Assembly (NCBI RefSeq): GCF_024438035.1
Contig: NZ_JANFQF010000019.1
Span: forward strand, 55,676 to 119,675
DNA from: Rhodococcus tibetensis
Lineage (GTDB): Bacteria > Actinomycetota > Actinomycetes > Mycobacteriales > Mycobacteriaceae
DNA: 64,000 bases
Reading direction: 5' to 3'
Shown piece after piece: positions 17,646 to 26,651 of this stretch; position 1 is the first letter of the stretch; the number at the start of each line of letters is the position of its first letter. The notes beneath the pieces are model-generated. The model was not told where the DNA came from. It did not search any database and saw only the letters and a list, made by a program, of their open reading frames with translations. The position numbers were made by a program, and so were the translations under genes.

Positions 17646-18119
17646 ATGAGTCCGTCGCCGGCCACCCCTGCCCGTTGCTCCATCGCGCGCACCCTCGCAG
17701 TCCTGGGGGACAAGTGGACGCTGCTCATCGTCCGCGACGCCTTCTGGGGCCACAGTCGGTTCTCGGAGTTCACCCGCAGCCTCGGGGTGGCGTCCGATGT
17801 GCTCACCGCACGGTTGGCGATGCTCGTCGACGAAGGAATCCTCGAACGCCGCGCCTATCGCCAGGAAGGGTCGCGGGAACGTCAGGAGTACGTTCTGACC
17901 GAGAAAGGCAAGCAGTTGCACGTCGTTATCGGGGCACTGGGCCAGTTCGGTCGCGACCATCTGCCGCGTCCGGGTAGCACCTCCCCCGAGTACACCGACG
18001 AGACCACCGGCGAGGCCGTGTCCCTGGCGTTCGTCACCGACGACGGTCGACGCGTGAGCGCGTCCAGCCTTCATGTCCAGCAATCTGATCCGGCTTTGAC
18101 GGCCGGCACACAGGGTTAG
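17646..18119 (+). CDS. HxlR-family winged-helix transcriptional regulator
   Basis: 157 residues from ATG 17646. The HxlR signature is clear: CSIARTLAVLGDKWTLLIVRD, then RFSEFTRSLGVASDVLTARL and the wing at YVLTEKGKQL. The Cys at the start of the domain is the residue that senses aldehydes or thiol oxidants in some family members. The NTF2-like gene begins 184 bases downstream and has a perfect inverted repeat in its promoter, a likely target. Confidence 0.88.
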   Translation: MSPSPATPARCSIARTLAVLGDKWTLLIVRDAFWGHSRFSEFTRSLGVASDVLTARLAMLVDEGILERRAYRQEGSRERQEYVLTEKGKQLHVVIGALGQFGRDHLPRPGSTSPEYTDETTGEAVSLAFVTDDGRRVSASSLHVQQSDPALTAGTQG

Positions 18120-18264
18120 TCCTCGTCGATCGCAGCCCATTCTGTCCGTGAAACTCCCTATGCCTTGACGAGAAGTGCCTCCCCGCACAGCAACTCGAGG
18201 GCGGCAGCTCACAGGCGCATGGGTAACTCGTGCAGCCCGGCAGAGGTGCCTCGTCATACCCATG

Positions 18265-18287
18265 CTAACTTGGTATTTCCAAGTTAG
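18265..18287. promoter_or_regulatory. Inverted-repeat operator before the NTF2-like gene
   Basis: CTAACTTGG (18265-18273), spacer TATTT, CCAAGTTAG (18279-18287): a perfect 9-bp inverted repeat ending 16 bases before the ATG at 18304. Its position covers the probable promoter or leader. The HxlR-family regulator just upstream is the obvious candidate to bind it. Confidence 0.6.
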
Positions 18288-18303
18288 AAAGAATTGAGGC
18301 AAA

Positions 18304-18717
18304 ATGACAGTGCAACACGGAGTTCGCGCAGTCGAGAATTTCTGGGCCCGGGTGTGGCAGTCACCCCAGAATCCCCACGCGATCGACGAACTCGTCGTCG
18401 ATGATTTCGTCATCGTCACCGGCGGACAGGCGATCCGCGGCCGAGCCGACTTCAAGGAATGGGTGCTCAATTTCCAAGCCACTGTCGAGGATCTGGAGTT
18501 CATCGCCATCGAGACCTTCCAAAACTCGGACGGTTCGCGCGTCGCCTCGCTCTGGGAAATGACCGGGCGTAACCGCGGCATCATGGGCACCGAACCGGAC
18601 GGGCAACCCATTCATCTGACGGGCACCGCTGTGTGGAACGTCCGCACCGATGGGATGCTCGAGTCCAACCGCGTCGAGCGCAATGCATGGGAGCTGTACC
18701 GGCGGCTGACGGCCTAG
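18304..18717 (+). CDS. NTF2-like / SnoaL-like protein
   Basis: 137 residues. The pattern VENFWARVWQSPQNPHAIDEL, DDFVIVTGGQAIRGRADFKEWV and late aromatic beta strands is that of the NTF2-like cone fold (SnoaL, ketosteroid isomerase and many small hydratases or isomerases). The specific activity is not shown. RBS GAGG lies eight bases upstream. It is under the CTAACTTGG inverted repeat and follows an HxlR regulator, so it is probably induced by a small reactive compound. Confidence 0.75.
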   Translation: MTVQHGVRAVENFWARVWQSPQNPHAIDELVVDDFVIVTGGQAIRGRADFKEWVLNFQATVEDLEFIAIETFQNSDGSRVASLWEMTGRNRGIMGTEPDGQPIHLTGTAVWNVRTDGMLESNRVERNAWELYRRLTA

Positions 18718-18813
18718 GATTCACTCCACTCACGGCGCCGAAGACGATTTGTCGTGGCGTGACTCGTCCAGCCACGACCTCCGACTCCCCTGCTCATCGC
18801 GGCGATACCCAAC

Positions 18814-18848
18814 CCGGTGACGTGAGGTTCCCCTCCTCACGTCACCGG
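18814..18848. terminator. 14-bp hairpin between convergent genes
   Basis: CCGGTGACGTGAGG (18814-18827), loop TTCCCCT, CCTCACGTCACCGG (18835-18848): a perfect stem placed about 100 bases after the NTF2-like stop. The rest of the 327-base gap up to the MmgE/PrpD stop (19045) shows no gene. Confidence 0.65.
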
Positions 18849-19044
18849 AGCAGTCTGCAGCCCGTGTCCAATCCAGCCTACCGCCGAGCCGGAACCGTCC
18901 TGTGCGTTCGCCGGTCCCCATCGACCGACGATCCCAAGGAGCGCTTACATGCACCTCAGGTTGCAACCGCACACGGCTCGGGTTATACCCACAAGAAGCA
19001 CAGAAACCACCGGTGCAGCATGCGTTTTGGAATCGAGCGGGCCC

Positions 19045-20265
19045 TTACCCACTACCTGGCAGACACCGCCGCAACAACTCCGCTGCCGAAAGCCAGTCCA
19101 ATGTCATTACCTCCCCTGAGCGCTCCTCACCAACACATCCGCGAACTTTAGCCTCGAAGTCCTCGCTGGATGCAGGCCTACGCGGATGCCCCATCGGGAG
19201 TTCCTCTACCGCTTCGACCTGTGATCCGTCACTGAACTCGACAGTTACCCTGCAGTTGCCGGCGAGTACCCCATCCCCCTCAGGATCAGCTATCAGGCCG
19301 ATGCGGTCAAGGATGCTCCGCACCTCCGGGCGCTGTACAGCAGTATCCGTGAAGCTTGTGATATCGGGGAACCCGTCCAACAGGGTGGCGGCTATGCCGT
19401 AATTCAGCGAAAACTTGCCTTCCAGACCCGTACTCGGATAGTCGTGAATCAACGGTAGAACTGCACTCCGTGGAGTGTGCAGTCGTATGCGGGCAATCTC
19501 GTCGATCGGAAGCGCACCCAGCGACCGAATCGCGGTGATAGGGCGCTGAAGGGCGTAACAGCACGGATGAAGCTTTAGCCCCAGACCATCCGGAATGGGG
19601 GGACCTGCAAGTTGCGGGGAGTTCCGGCCTCCGACGAGCCGAAACCACTCATCGACAGCGCGCGGGTCGGCAGTCGCGCCTGCTGCGGCGAGTCGGGCTG
19701 CACGTACGCCGGCATCCGCAGCGAATCCCACCTGCATCGGCTTGCCTGCGGTGCCAAATGCTTGACGGACACCGCCCGCGGCGGGAACAGCGTGCGCCAT
19801 CGCTGTAGCAACGCCGTCCGAGTCGAGCCCGAGAGACAGCCCCGCTGCGACAGCAGCCGCGATGGCACCGACCGTCGCGGTGGAATGCCATCCCTGCGTG
19901 TAATGGTTCCAACCGAGAGCGCTACCAAGGCGCGCCATCACGCCCGCCGCCGCTAGGTACTCTCGCGCACCACCGCCCGCTGCCAAGGTGGCGGGTACGC
20001 ACACCACACTGATGTGCGTCGTGGACGGTATGTGCAGATCGTCGAAATCGAGTACGTGCCCGACCGTTGCCCAACGCAGCGCAGCCGGCAGGCCATCAGT
20101 CCACGCCGCTACCGGATCATCGAGTGCCGCAAGGGTAACGGTGACGGTATCAATCAGAGCACGTTGCGCAAGCTCGAGATCTGCGGACGTTGGGTCGATA
20201 CCGGCAGCCCATCGTGCGAGATCACGCATGCTGACGACGCTCGACTCCTGCACCGCACCAGTCAT
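19045..20265 (-). CDS. MmgE/PrpD-family protein (2-methylcitrate dehydratase / cis-aconitate decarboxylase fold)
   Basis: 406 residues, a little shorter than the usual 440-480. The N-terminal helical domain has HVLDFDDLHIPSTTHISVV and ALGWNHYTQGWHSTATVGAI, and the middle contains KLHPCCYALQRPI, the family's conserved Cys/His region. Family members dehydrate 2-methylcitrate, decarboxylate cis-aconitate to itaconate, or act on iminodisuccinate; residues alone do not decide here. It diverges from an MHS-type transporter across 479 bases, which suggests uptake and first conversion of a polycarboxylate. Confidence 0.85.
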   Translation of the reverse strand: MTGAVQESSVVSMRDLARWAAGIDPTSADLELAQRALIDTVTVTLAALDDPVAAWTDGLPAALRWATVGHVLDFDDLHIPSTTHISVVCVPATLAAGGGAREYLAAAGVMARLGSALGWNHYTQGWHSTATVGAIAAAVAAGLSLGLDSDGVATAMAHAVPAAGGVRQAFGTAGKPMQVGFAADAGVRAARLAAAGATADPRAVDEWFRLVGGRNSPQLAGPPIPDGLGLKLHPCCYALQRPITAIRSLGALPIDEIARIRLHTPRSAVLPLIHDYPSTGLEGKFSLNYGIAATLLDGFPDITSFTDTAVQRPEVRSILDRIGLIADPEGDGVLAGNCRVTVEFSDGSQVEAVEELPMGHPRRPASSEDFEAKVRGCVGEERSGEVMTLDWLSAAELLRRCLPGSG

Positions 20266-20744
20266 TACCCACTCCTTTTCTGCAGAGTTCTCCTGAAAAG
20301 AACTTCAGTTCGGAACACCATACCGCTGAGCGGCATACCCCACAAGCCTTGTGGGAGGCCTTCACCATCAGCTACTGAGCCGTTCAACCCGGGGAATATG
20401 GCGGCAGCAACCACATGCACGTCAACCTTGACAGCTGTGACCCTAAGCACGATACTTACCTGGCGAAACACTGTGCCGCTCAGCAGCACGGACGGATTGC
20501 CTCTCCTGCTTCCGCACTCGCATCGAACGTCTCACTTCCAACTGCAACGACCGTGCCGCAGTGGCATCGAAGCCGGACCGAGTTGAACGAAGTTTCACCT
20601 GTAGAGGCACTCCCGTGCATCTTGTTCCGCGAATTCGAAGGTTCCTGACGGTTCCTACCGGGCCGAACGCCACCACGCGGAACCACCCAAGAACCTTCAA
20701 AACCACCGTCAACGACCTCATCCTCCGCGAAAGGCGCTCAGCAA
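20266..20744. promoter_or_regulatory. Divergent intergenic region, MmgE/PrpD and MHS transporter, with two small inverted repeats
   Basis: No gene is credible in these 479 bases. Two close inverted repeats are visible on the MmgE side: CCGCT-G-AGCGG at 20323-20333 and CCCACAAG-C-CTTGTGGG at 20339-20355. They are possible operators for a local regulator; the GntR at 22747 or the IclR at 23849 is near. Confidence 0.4.
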
Positions 20745-22070
20745 ATGAAAATGGACACATCCGATGAGACGGCGATAATAAACCCGAGACGGCAGCTGAT
20801 TGCCGGCACTATCGGACACTCGGTCGAGTTCTTCGATTTCCTCGCATACTCCTACCTAGCGGTGTACTTCGCGTCTTCCTTCTTCCCTTCCTCGGAATCG
20901 TCGGGACTAGTGCCCCTCCTAGGCGCATTCGGAGTTTTCGCCGTCGGGTTCCTCGCACGACCGTTGGCAGGACTCTTCATTGGACTCTTCGCAGATCGGT
21001 ACGGCCGCCGACGAGCCCTGAGTCTGACCATCACCCTTATGGCCGGCGGTAGCTTGCTAATCGCCCTATGCCCCACGTACAACCAGATCGGCGTCGCCGC
21101 GCCGATAATCTTGACTGTTGCCCGCATCCTGCAGGGATTGTCCGCAGGAGGCGAGTACACGACGGCGGGTGCCTTCATCGTCGAATCCGCGCCAGACGGG
21201 CGGCGCGGCTTCTACTCGAGCTTCATGTTCGTCGCCTCCGGCCTGGGGAAATTGACGTGCCTTGCTTTCATTACCGTGTTCGTCGCACTCATCGGTGAAG
21301 ACGCTATGCGCGACTACGGTTGGCGAATCCCCTTCGCTGTCGGGGCATTAGCTGCGGTCGCGGCCTGGTATATTCGCCGCGGGACCCAAGAAACGCTCAA
21401 AGTGGCCGACTCCGAATCGGGTGCCACGCCGACAGGCCGCAATCCACTGGCTGCTCTGCAACGTTATCCCCGACAGTCCATCATTGTGTTCGCGATCGCA
21501 ACCGGAATGGGCGTGGGACAGTACTTCTGGGCTACCTACTTGACAACTTACTTCCAGATCCAGAACGGTGCCTCTGCCACCACCGCCATGACGGTCGGGA
21601 TCATCACCCTGATTCTTTACACCGCTGCCCAGCCACTCGCCGGGCTGATCTCCGACAGATACGGGCGCAAACCGTGCATGTATGCATTCAGCATCGGCAC
21701 TGTGATCGTCACGCCTTTCCTGCTCTCGATCTCGAGCACGAACTTCACAACACTCATCTTCATCCAGCTCATCGGCCTACTGCTGTTGAGCCTGTGCACA
21801 TCGATCACGTCAGCCGTGATGGTCGAGAATTTCCCACCGCACGTCCGAGTGAGCGGCCTAGGATTCCCGTACTCGCTCTCGGTGGCACTCTTCGGCGGAA
21901 CGGTCCCGCTTGTTGCCACTAGCCTGGCCAATGCCGGCTACGCCCAGTTTTTTCCGTGGTACATCGTGGTCACCGCCATAGTCACGCTGCTAGGTGCCAT
22001 ATCGGTGCCGGAAACGTATCGAAGCGACATATCGGGTGATGCCGATCGGAAACCCTCGGTGCCGGCGTAG
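20745..22070 (+). CDS. MFS transporter, metabolite:H+ symporter family
   Basis: 441 residues, about 12 membrane helices. It starts with the MHS hallmark GTIGHSVEFFDFLAYSYLAV, and the cytoplasmic loop holds GLFADRYGRRRAL and, in the second half, LISDRYGRKPCMY. It should import an organic acid with protons. It shows only general family motifs in common with the transporter at 11469, so I judge it a different specificity. It is divergent from the MmgE/PrpD gene, with which it probably forms an uptake/conversion pair. An alternative ATG two codons later exists. Confidence 0.9.
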   Translation: MKMDTSDETAIINPRRQLIAGTIGHSVEFFDFLAYSYLAVYFASSFFPSSESSGLVPLLGAFGVFAVGFLARPLAGLFIGLFADRYGRRRALSLTITLMAGGSLLIALCPTYNQIGVAAPIILTVARILQGLSAGGEYTTAGAFIVESAPDGRRGFYSSFMFVASGLGKLTCLAFITVFVALIGEDAMRDYGWRIPFAVGALAAVAAWYIRRGTQETLKVADSESGATPTGRNPLAALQRYPRQSIIVFAIATGMGVGQYFWATYLTTYFQIQNGASATTAMTVGIITLILYTAAQPLAGLISDRYGRKPCMYAFSIGTVIVTPFLLSISSTNFTTLIFIQLIGLLLLSLCTSITSAVMVENFPPHVRVSGLGFPYSLSVALFGGTVPLVATSLANAGYAQFFPWYIVVTAIVTLLGAISVPETYRSDISGDADRKPSVPA

Positions 22071-22201
22071 CTTACTTCGCGCTGCCGGCGGTTACCGCCA
22101 GCGCTCGGTCGCTACAGACGGCATCACGCCAAACACTGTAGCGGCCGAGCGGTTGACCGATCGAAACATCATTTCCACGGTGCCAGGCGTCACCGATTCC
22201 G

Positions 22202-22636
22202 ATGAGTGCGGAAAGTACGTGGACTCGCGTGAGTATCGCCGATGGCGTGAACGGCGTCGTGCTGCTCCGATCGAAGCCGGCAAAGGACGCAAACACTCGG
22301 ACGCCGAAGCCCCAGCAGCGGACATTCTGCAGATTCGGTACGTGTCCCTCAAACCGTCGTTGCAGACCAAGCCTTGGGCTCGAGTCTGAGCGCATCAGTC
22401 TCTTCGCCAGCATGTGGGCCCCATACGGGGACCCTATCTCCGAGAAAATCCTCGAGCATTTCGGCATGACAACCCGCCGGTTCATCGAACGCTTCTGCCA
22501 GGTCACCCCTGCATCACATTGTGCTTCTGCCGATCTGTGCGCTTTAGCGAGCGGGTATCCACCGCCACCCGGGCCTCCAACACCCTGCCCCATTCAGTAC
22601 GCGATCGAGCGAATCTGTTACAGGCCGCCCCTGTAG
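22202..22636 (+). CDS. Uncertain small protein with a DUF3263-like segment
   Basis: 144 codons open. Most of the frame is unconvincing, but ISLFASMWAPYGDPISEKIL followed by EHFGMTTRRFIERFCQV (about 22390-22500) resembles the short actinobacterial DUF3263 HTH-like pattern (FxxxWAPYGGxxxxxIxxxFGMxxxRFxxR). It may be a small gene with a later start or a remnant. The remaining parts of 22071-22746 show nothing else I can support. Confidence 0.3.
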   Translation: MSAESTWTRVSIADGVNGVVLLRSKPAKDANTRTPKPQQRTFCRFGTCPSNRRCRPSLGLESERISLFASMWAPYGDPISEKILEHFGMTTRRFIERFCQVTPASHCASADLCALASGYPPPPGPPTPCPIQYAIERICYRPPL

Positions 22637-22746
22637 TCGACACTCCACCTGAACCATGACTCACAGGGCCGGGTTGGTCCTTCTCGAGTGTTGATCGGAC
22701 ATAGCGATTTGGAGGATTCCGCCGACGGCCCGGATTCCTGTCGACG

Positions 22747-23511
22747 TCAGTAGTGGCTCGCCGCGGACTGTCGACTTCTGCCCATAGTGATTCGGTAGGT
22801 GTAGTTCTCGGGTAAGTAGTAGTTGACCGCCAGCTCGACTACCTGACTGTCCGAGTCGAGGTACAAGCGATCGGCACGGAGTAACGGGTGCCCGGTGGGG
22901 CAGCCGAGATGATGGGCGATATACTCGGCGGCCGGTGCGACCGTGATCGACTGCACAAGATCTGCCACTGGTGACGCCAGATGAGGTTCCAGAAGACCAA
23001 TGATCGTCTGCGACCCGATCTCACCTGATTGCATCTCCGTGCCGCCAGACAGGTGGCGCGCATGCGCGTCGGGAAGATAAACGGTCGTCGTCGCGAACAC
23101 ACCACCTGCATGACGACGTACGTACGTGATCGTGCTGACGAAATCGCTGTCGAGGCGCAGTCGACTTGCGGCTTCGATGTCAATCCGGCGCCGAAGAGGC
23201 GCAACGATTTCGGTGGTGGTATCAGCGGGAAGGTTGGTCAGTGCCTCAATGAATCCAAGACGGCGAAGGCGCATACTCGCGTGTTCGGAGACGAACGTGC
23301 CCCGGCCCGGAATTCGGTACACAAGGCCATCCGCTACCAGATCGTAGAATGCTCGGCGCACTGTCTGCCGACTCACAGCAAATTCTTCAGCAAGCAAAAG
23401 TTCAGTAGGAAGCTGTCTGCCACCGTGGAAGTGACCTGCAGCAATCTGCTCGCGCAGCGCATGAGACACCCGTCGATGTGCTGGCTCATTTCCATTGTTG
23501 CGGTCACCCAT
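22747..23511 (-). CDS. GntR-family regulator with UTRA ligand domain (HutC subfamily)
   Basis: 254 residues. Winged helix at about residues 10-80: LREQIAAGHFHGGRQLPTE, LAEEFAVSRQTVRRAFYDLV, GLVYRIPGRGTFVSE. The UTRA domain follows from about residue 100 and ends with the typical HPLLRADRLYLDSDSQVVEL and YYLPENYTYRI strands. HutC-type repressors are released by a small acid or sugar derivative. It is the most downstream gene of a minus-strand series and could control either the transporter pair upstream or the hydrolase operon. Confidence 0.9.
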   Translation of the reverse strand: MGDRNNGNEPAHRRVSHALREQIAAGHFHGGRQLPTELLLAEEFAVSRQTVRRAFYDLVADGLVYRIPGRGTFVSEHASMRLRRLGFIEALTNLPADTTTEIVAPLRRRIDIEAASRLRLDSDFVSTITYVRRHAGGVFATTTVYLPDAHARHLSGGTEMQSGEIGSQTIIGLLEPHLASPVADLVQSITVAPAAEYIAHHLGCPTGHPLLRADRLYLDSDSQVVELAVNYYLPENYTYRITMGRSRQSAASHY

Positions 23512-23848
23512 GAGCCCGCACCGGTTTGTTCATGTGTCGCGCCGCGCCGTCCATCGCATACCGATCCGTCGGGAAGGTCCAGCCATCAGAGTAGCGTTGT
23601 TTGAGACGCTATGCCAGTGTGCGGCACGCACGCCTACCGCCGGGTACGCTGCCGTGGAAATGCGCAGCTCGTGACAGCACCGTTCACCGTCAATCGAGAC
23701 CGAACGCTCATCGATCTCGCGCGGCGGCGCGGCGGCGCGGCTACGCGGCTGCGCGGCTGCGCGGATCCCGTCGCGCCAGCCGAAATTCGTGACGGTCGCT
23801 GCGCGGGAGTCGCAACGCACGGATCGATGCGACACACCTCTCACGGGA
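23512..23848. other. Intergenic region with a GC-rich microrepeat
   Basis: 337 bases between the GntR start and the IclR stop, with no supported gene. At about 23717-23764 the units GCGGCGGCGCG and GCTACGCG/GCTGCGCG repeat several times, a short imperfect tandem array. Otherwise it holds only the GntR promoter. Confidence 0.4.
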
Positions 23849-24631
23849 TCAGAGCAGGGAGCTCACATTCGCTGCTGTGTCGCTCACTTGCCTTCCCCAC
23901 CAAGACACTCGCTGTTCGTCGAACCGTGTCTCGGGCATCGAGATTCCGATGCCCCCGACAGGGCATCGGTCCTCTCCCAGCACGGCCGCTCCGACAGCGC
24001 ACACACCCATGCGATTCTGGTTGATGCTTACCGCATATCCGACCCTACGGATCTCGTCGATCTTCTTCCTGATCGACTCAGGATCGGTGTCGGTCTGCGG
24101 AGTCAGCTGTTCGATTGGACTCGACAACACTCGGTCTACCTCGTCGTCCGGCAACTGCGCGAGGATCGCCAACCCTCCCGAAGTGTGGGGTAGCTGATAC
24201 GTGGCACCGACCTTGATAAATGTGCGGACCGCCTGATGTGAGTCCATCCGCTCGATCTGCACGACACGCTCGGCGCCATCGCGAACCTGTAGAGTGATGG
24301 TTTCGTTCGTCAAATCCCGGAGCTCCCGCATCGGCTCGAGGGCTACGGTGCGCAGGTCACCCTTGTCCCATCCACGCCTACCCACCGCGAGCGCCCGAGA
24401 GGTCAGCTTCCACCTCGTGTATTCGCTTCCGTCACTACGGATCCAACCCGCCGACGCCAAAGCCTGCAAAGTGCGCTGAACCGTCGATTTCGGCAGCTGA
24501 AGGGTCCGTGACAGTTCCCCGACCCCCACCGGCTGAGCCTCTGCCACAGCTTCGAGTACCCGCAAACCCCGTTCGATGCCCTGCACTTGCAATCCCTTCG
24601 ACCGCCGTTGAATGAGCGCCGCTGACAGCAC
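23849..24631 (-). CDS. IclR-family transcriptional regulator
   Basis: 260 residues. N-terminal winged helix with GIERGLRVLEAVAEAQPVGV, LSRTLQLPKSTVQRTLQALA and a wing at GWIRSDGSEYTRWKL. The effector domain has QIERMDSHQAVRTFIKVGA and the conserved YAVSINQNRMGVCAVGAAV and GGIGISMPETRF stretches. It lies 72 bases downstream of the thioesterase on the same strand, at the end of the thioesterase/hydrolase/SCP2-like/ADH series, which it probably controls. Confidence 0.9.
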   Translation of the reverse strand: MLSAALIQRRSKGLQVQGIERGLRVLEAVAEAQPVGVGELSRTLQLPKSTVQRTLQALASAGWIRSDGSEYTRWKLTSRALAVGRRGWDKGDLRTVALEPMRELRDLTNETITLQVRDGAERVVQIERMDSHQAVRTFIKVGATYQLPHTSGGLAILAQLPDDEVDRVLSSPIEQLTPQTDTDPESIRKKIDEIRRVGYAVSINQNRMGVCAVGAAVLGEDRCPVGGIGISMPETRFDEQRVSWWGRQVSDTAANVSSLL

Positions 24632-24703
24632 ACATTTCCTCTTGTGCCGATTATCGGCACAGCATGTCGAAATGTCCAGCCCTCGGGTCGACGCACTCGC
24701 AGG

Positions 24704-25150
24704 TCAGCTGTATCCGCCCTCGCCTGTGCCACATCTTCTTGATGGCGAACTGTTGGCAAGGATCTTGAAGACTCCGGTTGCCGTAGCGACTACCACGTTG
24801 TCGACGCGCAGGTCAGAATCGGCAAAAACGATCGATGCCGTACGCCGCACGATGCGTGGCGAACTCGTCAGCAGGTCGCCCACCCGAACGGTACTGAGAA
24901 AGTTGACGTTCAGCTGCACGGTGGCCATGTTCTGCGTGCCGGATTCATGGAGGGCAGTCGATCCTAGTGCCCGGTCTGCGAAGGCCGTAATCAATCCCCC
25001 TTGCACTACTCCTCGAAGGTTTCGGTGCTTCAGTCCGCACCGCAGCCCGTATTCTCGCGCGCCAGTTGCTGTGTGGCGGCGGAGTAATGGACCAATCATC
25101 CCGATGAACCCGTCGTCGTGTATCTCCGCCCACGCGGCCTCAGTCACCAC
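24704..25150 (-). CDS. PaaI-family hotdog thioesterase
   Basis: 148 residues. The hotdog core is visible: YGLRCGLKHRNLRGVVQGGL (the helix preceded by an HxNxxG-type loop with G-V-x-x-G-G), TAFADRALGST, then VQLNVNFLSTVRVGDLL. It should hydrolyse an acyl- or aryl-CoA to free acid and CoA. It is 212 bases after the alpha/beta hydrolase stop, on the same strand. Confidence 0.82.
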   Translation of the reverse strand: MVTEAAWAEIHDDGFIGMIGPLLRRHTATGAREYGLRCGLKHRNLRGVVQGGLITAFADRALGSTALHESGTQNMATVQLNVNFLSTVRVGDLLTSSPRIVRRTASIVFADSDLRVDNVVVATATGVFKILANSSPSRRCGTGEGGYS

Positions 25151-25362
25151 AACCCTATTCCCCTTTCTTGCTTCGGCCTCTCCTACCCAACGGGCCGGCC
25201 GACCGCAACGGCAGAAATGCCGGACCCGCCTTCGGTGGAGGGTGGCGCGGCCACCAACGGCGGGGGTTGGAGGCGCCCCACCGCTGGCGGCCCCGCGCGG
25301 GTTGCGTCGGCTTGACCCTCGCGACCACCACGAGTCCGCGGCCGCGCAACCGGTCGGTGGAG

Positions 25363-26247
25363 CTACTGGGTAGCCGAAAGGGCCTTCGACGGCACGGCAG
25401 CGTCCCGAATCTCCCAGAGCACCGGCTTGATGCAGCGGAAGAATTGCTCCGCATCCTCGCTCATCGGGAAGTGGCCGAGGCCACTCATCGGGACTACCTT
25501 CGCACCCTTGATCTGCGCCCCGAGTTCCTCAGCCTCCTCGGGTCCTGTAGCGAAATCGTATTCACCATTGAGGATGTATACGGCGGTCTTCGAGGTATCG
25601 ATGTCCTTCGCCGTATCCCGAAGATCATGCTCGACGCTGTAGTACTGCAGATCACCCTTGAACACCGGCGGCGACCCCTGACTGTAGACCCATGTTGTCT
25701 CCCGGCGGCCGACCTCGGGTGCAGTCGGCGATGTGAGCGCGTACATCGCTGCCGGCTTCGAGTCGTTGCTGATTTCGGGGTGGAACCAGTAGTCGAGGTA
25801 GAAGCCCGGCGAATGCAAGGCCGCCTCCAGGCCGATCACGGCACGGAACATCCCCGGGTAATGCAGAGCCAGATCCGGGGCGAGATTGCCGCCCATCGAA
25901 CTACCCATGTAGACCGCGTCCGGGCAGTCGAGAGCGTCGGCGAGGGCCACCACGAACTTCATGAAAAAATCCTGGGTCAGGGTGTACTCCTGCTCCCACC
26001 AACGTACCGACAGCGGCGGCAGGGACCGGCCATGATAGGGCAGGTCCCATGCGATCACCCGGAAGTTCGCCGTGATCTCCTCATCCTCCAGTAGATGGCG
26101 ATACTGGCGGGCATCGCAGCCTGCGGTGTGCTGCAGCAGCAAGGGAATACCCGAGCCGCTCTCCTCGTAGTAGACCCGATACTCGATATCGTCGATCATC
26201 AGATGCACATACCGTCCAACTGCTTTGTCGAACTTGGTCGTAGTCAC
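25363..26247 (-). CDS. Alpha/beta hydrolase
   Basis: 294 residues from GTG 26247. That start overlaps the stop of the SCP2-like gene (GTGA), so the two are translationally coupled; a longer upstream frame is antisense to that gene. Oxyanion region LLLQHTAGCDARQYRHL, nucleophile elbow VYMGSSMGGN (Ser), acid in LNGEYDFATGPE, and catalytic His in GLGHFPMSED. It acts in the cytosol on an ester or on a C-C bond of a ring-cleavage type product; the family cannot tell which. Pairing with an SCP2-like partner hints at a hydrophobic substrate. Confidence 0.88.
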   Translation of the reverse strand: MTTTKFDKAVGRYVHLMIDDIEYRVYYEESGSGIPLLLQHTAGCDARQYRHLLEDEEITANFRVIAWDLPYHGRSLPPLSVRWWEQEYTLTQDFFMKFVVALADALDCPDAVYMGSSMGGNLAPDLALHYPGMFRAVIGLEAALHSPGFYLDYWFHPEISNDSKPAAMYALTSPTAPEVGRRETTWVYSQGSPPVFKGDLQYYSVEHDLRDTAKDIDTSKTAVYILNGEYDFATGPEEAEELGAQIKGAKVVPMSGLGHFPMSEDAEQFFRCIKPVLWEIRDAAVPSKALSATQ

Positions 26248-26651
26248 TTCGCCTCCTCGGCAACCCTGGTGTAGGAACGCATGAAGTCGAACAGCCTCCG
26301 TAAGGCGGCGTAGTAGGCGAAGAACATCTTCATGTCCCCGCCATATCGGAAGTTGTGCCGGGAAATCGCCGAAAAGAGGTCCTGATAGAACGGCCGAGGC
26401 ACTCGCTGAAAGAACCTGTTCCATTCCTCGGCCGGTGCCGAGACCTCGATATCGTAGTTCCGCGAGACTGTCATGAAGTTGTTGCCCCCCGGCGGTGCCA
26501 TCGACTCCAGCCGCCCATCGCGGACCACCAATATGTATGTCTCGTCGCCGATCTCCAAACGGATGATGGCGTCCCAGAAGCGTGCCGCAATCTTGAATTC
26601 CGGATCCAAGTTGAGCGCCTCGGTGAACCTCTCCGTGTCCACAAATGGCAT
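26244..26651 (-). CDS. SCP2-like small protein coupled to the alpha/beta hydrolase
   Basis: 135 residues from ATG 26651, with GGAAAGGAAC upstream. The segment MPFVDTERFTEALNLDPEF, KIAARFWDAIIRLEIGDETY, VVRDGRLESM resembles the SCP-2 sterol-transfer fold, a lipid-binding alpha/beta scaffold. The second half (RVPRPFYQDLFSAISRHNFR) is less familiar. I infer a binding or presenting role for the substrate of the hydrolase with which it overlaps by four bases. The family call is moderate. Confidence 0.65.
   Translation of the reverse strand: MPFVDTERFTEALNLDPEFKIAARFWDAIIRLEIGDETYILVVRDGRLESMAPPGGNNFMTVSRNYDIEVSAPAEEWNRFFQRVPRPFYQDLFSAISRHNFRYGGDMKMFFAYYAALRRLFDFMRSYTRVAEEAK

Noticed and set aside
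23717..23764. Possible CRISPR-like or tandem-repeat array
   Set aside because: Units are 8-11 bases, without spacers of constant length and without cas genes; only a GC microrepeat.
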